A DNA stretch of 64,000 bases, from positions 131,364,671 to 131,428,670 of the forward strand of contig CM067442.1 in NCBI GenBank assembly GCA_034508935.3, written 5' to 3'. The notes under the pieces are model-generated. The model made no database searches. It saw nothing but the letters and a program-made list of their open reading frames with translations, and was not told the DNA's origin. Numbering within the stretch: position 1 is the stretch's first letter; every line of letters starts with the position of its first letter. A program made the position numbers and the translations under genes. Of the stretch, positions 29,101 through 41,100 are shown piece by piece. The stretch comes from Berghia stephanieae. Taxonomy: Eukaryota; Mollusca; Gastropoda; Nudibranchia; Aeolidiidae.

Positions 29101-32100
29101 AATAATATAAAATAGTCCAATATGAATCAAGGAACCTAATAAATTCTCTTCATCTTTAGAATATGCAGTGATGCAGCGAAGCTACGAGTGATAAAAACTA
29201 AGCTGTTCAATGAACGGGTATTAGCTGGTGGTAGTAATAATAATAATGATAATAATTATGACAACATTCATCACCATCATTACTAGAATTAACAGAACTC
29301 TGATAACTTAGTATTTTACTACTACATAAAACATGTTTTATTGGAAACCAAGGGATAAAATAATGCTTGAACACACACACACACGCAGAGCTGCCTAGCT
29401 GAACATTTAAAAATTCGTAGTTTTAAGCAAATAAAAATAGAAGTCACTATATTTAACTTTAGAGATCAACAATTTACCCTCATGTGGGTGAAAACAACAC
29501 TTGCACAAATCCTTACAATCATGTAGTCTGGTATCAACTTTCATTTTCAATAAGTTTTAATGACTTAAGACACTCATTTCGTAAAGATACTAGTTTTGAT
29601 TAGTAGTAGGCATGGCTGCACACACCCACACACAATCATCAACAATATCTTTTACAAGATGGAACTGCATAATTTCACATGGCTTTGAAACTTTGAAGAA
29701 AAAATAAATTCATAAAATAACTATTTCCAGCTGTTGTATTCAGATTCAGATTGGTTGTAAATGTCTGATGTTCCTGAAGGACAATTCCACACACAAAAAG
29801 AAAGTCACCTTGAGGCAACCCTGTGACTTACCTGGGCTCTCAGCTCTTCCACTATCTGACCGCCTGCTCCATTACCAAGTGTTGGAGATTTTTTTACACC
29901 AGCAAGGGGACTCCTCATCATTTGCTTTGGGGCAGGAGCTGCTGTGTGGGAGGGGAGGGGGGGGGGGGGGTAATTAATGTTAGAACTTTATCAACCTTAA
30001 TAAAATATTACACTAAACTGCCTTTACTACAACAGGCTTTTTATTGCTATAGTAATTTTGTCATCAATTGACCAGTTAAAAAATCATATGATCCACAGCG
30101 CTACATGAAAATAAGATCAGTTAAGATATAATTTAGTCTTCCTTTATGGAAATAATAGTTTAACATCACATCGACATGTAACAAGACACACTATGGAGAA
30201 CCTAGTAAATCAAGCCAGGATTGTTTTTTGTACATTAGCATTTTCTGATCATTCATGTAGCAATTTGTTTCAAAAAAAAAAAAAAAAGCTACTATATAAT
30301 ATTTAATAAGAAGAATACAAAAATAATATCACTGCAGTTTGATTCTCCCTGGGGGAAAAAAATGTTATTTCACCCTTTTAAATATAAAATCTATACCGTA
30401 CAAATAAACAATCTATACAGTACTTGCTGAATTCTAGCATACCAAATTCCAGCACGCTATGCAGTACGACACAGTGGAGCTGTGTGACCGAATGTATTGG
30501 TTACCTTCCATGAGCTAGAGATTTTGGTATGCTAGATTTCAGCACGCTAGAATCCAATCAGTACTGTACGTCCAACACAAATATACACAAACCTCTGGCT
30601 GGCTTGGCCAATGGGGCGGAGGCTTTTGTCTGTGGGGGACGGTTAAGGGCACCTTGCTTGGCAGACCCCATAGGAATTCCTCCTCTTGCTGCTACAGCAT
30701 CATATTCATTAGCACAAGTCGAATCCATATTGGCATCGAAGAACCTCTTGAACCACTGGATAAACTCAAAATTGTCTTGGAATTTTCCTTTTACAAGCCT
30801 TTCTACCACCACCATCTGCAACATTTAATTTTCGAATTTATCTCCCTTTTCTGCCTTATATATGACACTTTTTCATTTTCAAAAATGAATTTTATAAAAA
30901 GGAGCATATATATAAAAAAGATTTTAATGTTTAAAACAAGAAAGAAAGAACTTTTAATAATGAAAGAGTACATTACAGTTTTCCAATCATTTAAAACATA
31001 TTTTGAAATTTTTAAACCAGAAAAGTCGTAAGGAGATGTATAATCATGACTATTAGTTTGAAATACCCAGTTTGTAGTGACATAAATCTCACAAATTTCT
31101 TTTTCCAAAGGCTACAGTTCAAACTGTATAATTATCACAGAACTTAAGAATAGTTATGAAAGATTACTGTAAACGTTCTTTATTAGGCTGATAAACAACC
31201 TTACTAAAATAATACAAATATGAAAAAGATGAAACCAATGTCTAGGTAACAGTAAGTGTGTAGTAGCCCAGGAATAACTCTCACTCTATGGGTGGAATTA
31301 CATGTTCTGAGATAATTAAATTTCATTATTTTATCATTTTGCACTTTATTTCATCACATTATCTATTAATTATTTTAAGAAAGACTAAGTTTTTTTAGGT
31401 CAAAATTTATGTGATCCAATAATTGTGAACTTTACCCAAATCTCAACAAACAAAAAAAAAAAAGCCAGTGCATCTTCCTGTTGGTTTTCATGGGCCACCA
31501 CACAAATGATTTAAAAATTTTAAAAACAAATTAAAAAGTGTGCTGAAGTAGATTATAGAGAACAAGATGTGATGGTTAAAGTGAAAGGAAAAATGAAGTT
31601 AATGAGTATTAGGACAATGTGAAAATGATAAACATATCGTTCAAATCATTTGGTTAAATCAGAATCAGAACTTTTTGTTAACTGATAATTATGCAGAAAA
31701 ACTATCATAGCCGAGCAAAATTTTGATTTTTTTTATTTGATAGGGATTGCATTTCTTTTTCTTTAATCTATAAAAAAAAATTTTTTAAAACCATTATTGA
31801 TGGATCATGACATAAACAGGACAATTTTCCAGGTGAATGAGATAATCAGAATGAATTAAAAGCATGAATTATGAAATACGAGTTAAACATAATTGTTTTC
31901 TCAGACAAAAGAATTGGAGAGACGTTATTTAATAATGGAATAGTCATAACTACAATGGAACTGTCTTTTATTTTTAAAGAATGTCTTGAACTGCACAGAA
32001 TGGAGATAGTCGGTTGCAGTAATCTACTAAAATGGCTTGACAGTTGACAAGACGATAGTACAAGCTATTCCAAGAGAATGAACCATTAACTCAACATCTT

Positions 32101-35100
32101 GCTCCATCCAATACGATACCAAATTGAGTAAGTGGGTCACATAGATAGACAGGGCAGAGAGCAATCATTGCAGACATGGAAAGCACAATTTCGACCATTA
32201 TGTAATCAAGTAAAAAATGTAAGCAGGTTTGAAACTGCTGTCAACATCATTCAGTAACAATTTTTTTTTCAAATCAAATATATTGATGAAATGACAACCA
32301 TTCAAAAAAGAGATCCCATGCCCTTTCGTGAAATGCTGTGTTCCTGAGTCAGATAAATTTAAAATAAAACAATCTATGGACACAAACAGTGATGAAGATC
32401 AGAATAAGACGTAGCGAAAATTCTTTTCTTAAAATATATCTTATTACAATTACAAAGGTAGACTTTGAGAAAAAACTTTTTTGATGTCAACAATCACCTA
32501 AAAATACCACTATAAATCCACATGATTGAATCCATATCATTTTAGTAGAATTATGTGAGGGAAACCCCGTGTGGTGTCCGGGGTCCTTCAACTGAGAGGG
32601 TCAAGAATAGCCCAACGCCAAGCCAGCGTGTCGTAAAAGGCGACTAATGGTGTGTGATTCCTCCATCTTTGAGTCACCTGGTCCTCCAGGTTGGGGGTTG
32701 GCAAAGGGTTAACACCCCTTTCCGTTAAACTCTAACCGTTACAGAAACACAGACAGACAAACCAAATCCTTTTTTTAGCTTGGGCGACCGAAGAGTTTCT
32801 GGAATATCAGAATTTATGAAGGACAACAGACAAAGCCGAAAGGACTCTGCTGACCCGATGACGTCTTCGCCAAACAAGCAGCTTCGAATTGCGTCGTGGA
32901 ACGTTCGCACCATGTATGAAGCAGGAAAAAGCTCTCAAGTTGTGACTGAGATGAGAAGATACAGGCTGCATATACTTGGAGTAAGCGAAACCCACTGGAT
33001 ACAATCCGGACAGAAACACCTCAAGTCTGGGGAGAAGATTTTATATTCAGGGAGAGGGGACGGGATTCATATACAGGGAGTAGGAATAATTCTAAGCAAG
33101 TTTGCCCAGAAGTCACTGAGAGGATGGGAACAATGCGGAGAAAGGATCATCATGGCGTCCTTTACAACACGGAGTAAGAAGATCAGCATGAACATTGTAC
33201 AGATCTATGCCCCAACAAATGATGCAACAGATGAGGACAAAGATACATTTTATGGTCTGCTACAACAAGTCATTGACAAGTTGCCAAGGAAAGACATCAA
33301 CATATTGATGGGAGATGCTAATGCAAAAGTGGGACAGGATAACGTAGGCTATGAAGGTATCATGGGACGTCATGGCATGGGAGAAATGAATGATAATGGT
33401 GAGAGATTTGCAAATTTCTGTGCATTCAACAGTTTGGTGATTGGAGGATCAGTGTTCCCCCATAAGAGGATCCACAAAGCAACTTGGGTCTCACCAGATG
33501 GTATGACAGAGAATCAGATTGATCATTTTTGTATCTCTCGTAGATTCAGACGTTCATTGGAAGATGTGACAGTACGGAGAGGGGCAGATGTTGGATCAGA
33601 CCACCACCTGCTATTGGCAAAGCTTAAGCTCCGACTCAGAAAACACGGGGCCAGATCACATACAAGAAGAAAATTCGAGTTGAATGCACTTGATGGGGAA
33701 AAGAATGAGGAATTCAAACTACAATTGAGTAATAGATTCCAACCTCTTACTGAGCTCGAGGAGGACATAGATGTAGAGTCACATTGGGCAAAGATCAAGG
33801 AAGTCTACATAACAACTTGCCACGAGGTATTGGGGGTAAAGAAATCAGAACATAAAGAATGGATAAGTCCAACCACCTTGGACCTTATTGAAAAGAGGAG
33901 AACAAGGAAGGAACAAGTGAATGCAAGCCGAACAAGGGCTTCAAGACTGGATGCACAAGAGCAGTATCGAGCCATAGCTAAGGAAGTCAAAAGATCTGTG
34001 AAGAAAGACAAGGAAGCATTCATGAACAGACTTGCAGAGAAAGCAGAAGCAGCAGCGACTGGAGGACACATGAGGATCCTTTATCAAACTACCAAGACAC
34101 TTGCTGGAAAATATGGGAAACCAGAGGTACCAGTCAAAGACAAAGATGGGAAAACTATTTTTGGAAAAGAGGCTCAATCTGAACGATGGAGGGAACATTT
34201 CAACTGCCTTCTGAACAGACCACCACCAGACAACCAGCCAGAAATTTTGCCTGCAAGGAATGAGCTACCAATTAGCTGTGATCCACCATCGATAGCAGAG
34301 ATTGTGGGTGCCATTAACAAGATGAAAAGGGGGAAAGCTGCTGGACCAGACCAGATTCCACCGGAGGCTCTAAAAGTTGATGCGGAAAGAAATGCTGAGG
34401 CCCTGCACCCACTATTTGAGAGAATCTGGAATGACGGGATATTCCCAAAGGATTGGAAGGAAGGACATCTTATCAAGCTTCCAAAGAAAGGGGACCTCAG
34501 TAATTGTAATAATTATCGAGGCATCACTCTTCTTTCTATCCCAGGAAAGGTTTTCAACCGTATTATTTTAGAGAGAATTAAGAATGCAACAGATGCTAAA
34601 CTGCGGGACGAACAGGCAGGTTTTCGAAAAAACCGTTCAACCACCGACCAGATTGCCTCTCTGCGAGTCATAGTGGAACAGTCTATAGAATGGAACTCTC
34701 CTCTTATTGTCAACTTTCTGGATTACGAGAAGGCTTTCGACAGTATTGACAGAGCAACATTGTGGAAAATTCTGGCACATTATGGACTCCCTGAAAAGAT
34801 AGTAAACCTCATTAAGGAAATGTATGAAGGATCAAGTTGCAGGGTTGTACATGAAGATCAGCTTACTGACAGCTTTGAAATTAAGACTGGTGTCAAGCAG
34901 GGATGCTTGCTCTCTCCATTCCTGTTCATCCTTGCCATTGATTGGCTAATGAAGGAAACCTCCAAAGGGAGAAGAAATGGGATACAGTGGACCCCCTGGA
35001 CACAGTTGGATGATCTGGATTTTGCAGATGATCTGGCTCTTTTGTCCCACACCCAGGACCAGATGCAAGAAAAAACCACAATTATAAACAGCCTGTCGGA

Positions 35101-38100
35101 ATCAATTGGTCTAAGAATTCACCCTGCAAAGTCAAAGGTCTTGAGGATAGGTACGCGTCAAAGGGAGCAGATCAAAGTTAAAGATCAGGAACTCGAAGAT
35201 ATAGACACTTTCTGCTATCTCGGAAGTATAATTGACAAGGATGGAGGCACGGAAGCAGAGGTGAAAGCACGAATAGGAAAGGCACAGGCTGCATTCACAT
35301 CTTTGAACAGAGTTTGGAGAACTAAAGATATCTCCCTTCAACTAAAGCTAAGACTTTTCAACTCAAACGTGAAGTCTGTCCTACTGTATGGATGTGAAAC
35401 TTGGAACGCATCACAGGCATGTATAAGGAGGGTACAGATTTTCGTAAACAGGTGCATGCGTAAGCTACTCAGAATAAAATGGATGGATAGAATAAAAAAT
35501 GAAGAAGTATGGAAAAGAACACAACAGAAACCAGTGGGAGAGGATATAGGAAGAAGACGATGGAGATGGATTGGACACACGCTTAGAAAGAATGACTCAA
35601 CTATAACAAAGAAAGTATTGGACTGGAACCCTCAGGGCAGAAGATCAAGGGAAGGCCACGAGGAACATGGAGAAGAATTAAAGAAGCTGATATACAGAGA
35701 AGTGGTAAGACCTGGAATGAGATAAAAAAGTTGGCTCAGGATAGAGAAGGATGGAAACTGTTTGTCTGTGGCCTATACCCTGACCCAGGGTGAAAAAGGC
35801 AATGATGATGATGTGAGGGAAGTATGATCAAAAACCTTTACCCAAAACATGCAAACCGAATTAGTTGTTGATATAATAACCATAACTCTGTTAAAATTAA
35901 AACAAAAATCCATCTCATGAAACGGGAGGGGGAAGGAATTTACATTCTTGCTGAGCAACCATATTCCACTTATCTAATCTATATAATCACAAAAGTCAAA
36001 GACACAGATTTTTTTAAAATCTAGTTCAAAGAGAAGTCCCAGGTTTAAGTTTTTACAAAGATGAGGATCATTTAAATTAATTTATTTTTGAAGGACAAGT
36101 TTTCTGACCAAATTTTTAAATAACATGCTTTTCCAGTTAACGTTAAAAAATAACTATGATTTGAATGACAAGAGTCCCTTTATACAGAGACGATCATTGA
36201 ACACAATAATATGAAGAGTGTGGTTTAAAAAAATCAAACTAAATACATTGATAAATTACAGGAAAAAAGAGAGGAATAGACATGAAAATGATGGGACATT
36301 GACAGCACATGATGTAGCACATGACAGCAACCAAACATTTCAGATGTCATCCTGAATGCGTATGCATATTTAGTAACTACAGTGCGACAAGCATTCCTTA
36401 TCCTTGACAGGACAAAAACTATGTATATTTGGACAAGTAATCAATGAAACAAGGAAGCAAACAAAACAGAATTTTGATCATGGCAGGCAATGGTGTATGT
36501 GCCATTGATGAAGATATATGTGTCAGTGCATGACATAATCAGTCGGATGGTGAAAAGGTTTGAATTGAGATATTGCCAAGTTTAGTTGGTTCAATTTTTA
36601 TCAGAAATGAGTTCTTGTCATAAATGATTAAATCAAACCTTTTTGTACATCTTCGGGAAATATCAAAGCTTAATTTCACTTCTAATTAATTTTTACAGTC
36701 AGGTAGTCAAGTTGAAAAATTATGAAATTTGAGCAAAGTTGCTGGATTCCTTTCCCATACATCTGACCATAATGTCATGAAAAATCACCCGATTTACTTC
36801 ATATAAAGATTAAAATGCTGTGTGGAGCATATTCCTTCAGAAAATGGGGGAAAAAAAATGCAAATCCAAAATTTTCACCTTCTGACTGATTATTGTCATG
36901 CACTGACACACATAGTATCAATATGAGTATGAGAAAGAAGCAGGGATGGCACTGACGAATAGTAACAAGTGACTGGAGGCAATGCCCACTAACAAGCGCA
37001 TGCCTGTATAAGTGACTAATGTATCCTCCTTTATCATTCCATTGGTCTACATTTAGCATTGGAGCTGAAGAGCAGCGCTGATTAATAAGTCTGCTGGGTG
37101 TAGGGGTTGTAGGGATGGAGTGGGGTCTTTCTATTTCTATCAACTCGTCAAGTGGCTTGAGATGCATACAAAGTCTGTTAATATTTGTAATGACATCACA
37201 ATACTAGTGTTATTGCTATCATGCCTACTGACTCACAGGCAAAGCATGTGAAGTCGTGTTGTGTTGATAGTGATAGTGAAAGTGAGAGGATTAAGACCGG
37301 GTATCTAAAGATCTCAAGAAGGAGGGGGAAAGTGGGGTGGGTGGTGGAGAGATGATTTTTATTAGTTTCTTGTGACTGAAACTGAAACCTATTTTGCAAC
37401 TGATCCGACCTGAAATGAGACGAGAACTATGTGAAACTGGCACAAAGAAGACATCATGTACAGACATTGAGACGGATAGTACAGATCCTAAAGGATGAGG
37501 AATGCGTGTCCACTGCCTATTGTTTAAATTACCGGTATTAATTTCTATTGTCAAAAGAGATTCTAAAACAGCAAAGAAATGTGTCACAAGAACCTTAAAA
37601 TTCCTTTTCAAATAAAAATAATTAAATCAAACATACAATATTTCAAAAGCTTTTTGCTATTGAGAGGGGTTTTAAAACTGGCAGTCTGATCCATTACGGT
37701 AAAATATTGACGGGGCCTTACTTAAATACCTCGATTGAGTAAAATAAGGAAAAATACAGAAATGAAAAGAAATCTATCTTCTTCTTCTCGTATGCCTTTA
37801 TGTCTGGAGTCCCATTTAAAGGTGAAGATACTCGTCTTTGAGTTCTTCTGGCGGGCCGAGTTTTTATGTCGAAAAGTTGCAGAAGATGCAAATAATGATA
37901 TCTTGAGTACATCAATCTCTTTTCGACTTATTTGCTAAAAATTACAAATAAATCTTTTTTTAATTTTCCAAAATTCTTTTTCTTTATCATTTATCTTACA
38001 AGAACAGCCAAAAAAAAAAAATATTGAGGGGGGTGGGGATTTCACGAGGTGATTTTCAAAACATTAGTCAAATCAAATTGGAAACTTACTAAAGTTGTAT

Positions 38101-41100
38101 TATTTTTTACAGATCAAAATGAATCTCCAATATTGGGAGGAAAAAAAACCCAAAACAAACAATTACGAATACAACTGACCAGTAACGATGAGATGTCAAA
38201 GATAAAAGAGACATTGGAAAAGACTTTTTAAAATTTTATTTTAAAAAAAAAAAGAAAAGAAAAATGGAATGAATGAGTGCCCGAACCACAGCAAGAGGTC
38301 TGAAAAACGTCAATTAACGACAAAGTCATGAAATCTGATGAGAACTCACAACATCCACAGCATCACATCATATGACTCAAAAATCAAATGGAAAAAAAAA
38401 AGGAAAAAAAAAAAAAAGATTTTTAAAAAATGTGAGGCACATAGTAATCACAGGATGATTTCATGCACTCACCTTGTCTACGCCCAATTTTTGAAAAGAC
38501 CCTTGAAGCAGCTTGAAATTTTGTATGTATTCGTGCTCTAATTTTGTATTGAATTTTACTTTTTTTAAGAGCACCGACCCTGCAATATGACACAAGAAAT
38601 TTTTGGCTCAGTTTTGGGATACACATGAACTACTAAAATATCTATCAGCAGACGTCCAACAAAGAGGAGGAAAGGGCAAAGAGGTCATCCTGCTGGATCA
38701 TGTGACGTACGATGCCTGTGAGAAATTAGTATTGTTGAACAGATGACGAACTAAATCAAAACGAAAGACATGAAAATTAAAAAGCATTTACAATTTGCCA
38801 AAACAGGAACACATGGCATTGTTTTTTATTTTAAGTGTATTTATTAAAAGTGATCTTGCAATCATATATTTAGATATTTTAATGAAATCCATCCTGCAGT
38901 ACTTAATTTTATCAATTGATATTCAAGCGTTTGGGTTCCTGTTTTGTTTTCTTTTGTTTGTTTTTTAATATTTGAACATCAAGATTATGAAACAAACATG
39001 GTCATGTAAAACCCAAGGCTGTAAAATCAAGTCACTTTGCCCTTAAAAAAAAACAAAATGACAAAGCATAATTTTCACATCACAAGAATATGGCTGAGTA
39101 AGCTGATCTTTAAGAAGGCACAATCCAACAAGCATTTGTCAAGACCGCTGTGTTTCAAAAATGTTCCATCGTTTTTCAATGGATTGTAAATAAACCAGAC
39201 ATCTTCAATCCCTGGGCAGGGTATTTGTTCTCAGCTAAAACATCTAATCCCTTCAGTGTTTTTCTTTTCTTTTCCTTTTAAAGGGAGCTAGTGGAAATTG
39301 GATTTGGCTTTGTTTTGTTTTTTTTTGTTTTTTAAATTTTAATTCATAGACACGATTTTGATGAGTAAAATATATTGGTTAGTAGCTCCTTCTTACAGAT
39401 TGATAAAATGATGAAAAATTCCAGAGAAAAAGGAAATATTCACACAACTTAACAACTAAAATAAAATGACACCAAATATATGATCTGAGACGGCATGATG
39501 ACAATAATATTTAAAATACAAGCACGAAGTTTATCATTTTAAAAAACAAAATTATTTTATTTTTAGAGCTTCAAGCAGCTACATTTGCACCTCGCAGAGG
39601 TAAAAAAAAAATAAATAAATAACGTTCATAGGATGGCCAATTTTAGCGAATGCATGCTCGACGAATACATGTTGGATTGCATTCTACTTCTTGCATGGTT
39701 TATTGCTGATCCTGGAAGCTTTGCATCATCATGACCATTCACAGCGAAATGGGGGAGGTTGATTACGTATGAACCAGATTAGTAATGAATACATGCATAA
39801 GTGGAATTCAAAATTACAAGAATACAATGTGCTAATTGGAACCAAGCCAAAGAAGAAAGTGAAGCAAGATGGCAAACTTCAACTCCATGGTCATGGTGAA
39901 TATAAATCACAATTTCCATCCGTAGAACCAAAATTGAGAAAAGAGTAAAAACTTTAAAAGAAAACCCCATGAACCTTCGTTAATATTAATAAGAAACTGA
40001 CCACACGAAAAAAATTAAAAATGACACTCGTGTCTTTCCCTTTTTTATTTTTATGTTTGGCTCCATGTTAGGAAAAAAAATAAAATATATATTTTTAAAA
40101 ATAAGACGAATCCTATGCCACTACTCACTGACGGCAAGGACATCTTATCTTTATTATTAGATAGAGGGTTCTTGTCCATGCACAATGCTTCAAAGCTTTT
40201 TCAGTTATTAATGCTTAACAAGTCAATAATGCTTAACAAGTCAAAGATACAAAAGCAGTTTGCAGTTGCTGAAACCAGCTTGAGTTGGTCGATACCTCAC
40301 CTTGTCCACCCCGAGCCTTTTAAAGCCGGCTTGCACCTGCTTCCAATTCTGGATGTACTCATGTTCTAATTTTGTGTTGAACTTCACCTTTTTTAAGCTT
40401 AATGAACCTGAGAAGCAATTCCAAAGTTGGCTCGTTATTCGGGACAATATCACTTCAAAACTTAATCCCTTTTAAGGATGGTCTGTGCAATAATGATTAA
40501 AAAGAAACCAGAGCCTAAAAGTAAAATAACAATTCTGGAAATTTTGTTATAGTATTTCTACATCAATAATGTTATGAATGGAACTGTGTGTATATAATTG
40601 TGTAATTTTAATTGTTGTATGTAGGATGTATGATTTCCACTCCTGTCAATGTGCACCTAGAGCTGTGGCAACATGGGATTGGTGCTATATAAATATATTT
40701 TATTATTATTATTATAAAACTGACTATATTTTTTAAATCATATTTTTTTCTTTCTGTATTAATTAGAACAGAACATCTCCATTAACAAGTATTAATATTA
40801 AAGGAATTCTTCAGACCTGTGGAGCCAGAATGAATGCTAATATCTGAAGCCGGAATCAGACAGTTCCATTTCTTCGCCATCCTCTGAAAGAGACATTAAT
40901 CTAGCGAAAAGCAATCTCTGTATTAACTTATGCCAGACCAAACTACCCAATCAGCTATGTGGTCTAGTGGTACAACAGTCACTTTCAACTTTCAGATCGG
41001 AAGGTCCTGGGTTTGAGCTTCGCTCGGTGCATAGTTGAGTGCTTGGAAAAGGCTCTTTACTCACATTCTCTCACCATGAGTACTTGGCCGTTAACAACAT

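Noticed and set aside
32564-32680. HDV-like self-cleaving ribozyme at the RTE-1 5' end
   Set aside because: The 5' end has a stable hairpin and a G/C-rich stretch, but I could not draw the double-pseudoknot fold by eye. A covariance-model search would decide.
34174-34476. Genes opposite the RTE-1 ORF
   Set aside because: Shadows of the LINE ORF on the other strand, repeated identically opposite copy 2.
37718-37915. Possible extra EB exon on the minus strand
   Set aside because: The frame reads [18 protein letters not shown]-like, but no matching splice sites in phase and no resemblance to EB family sequence.
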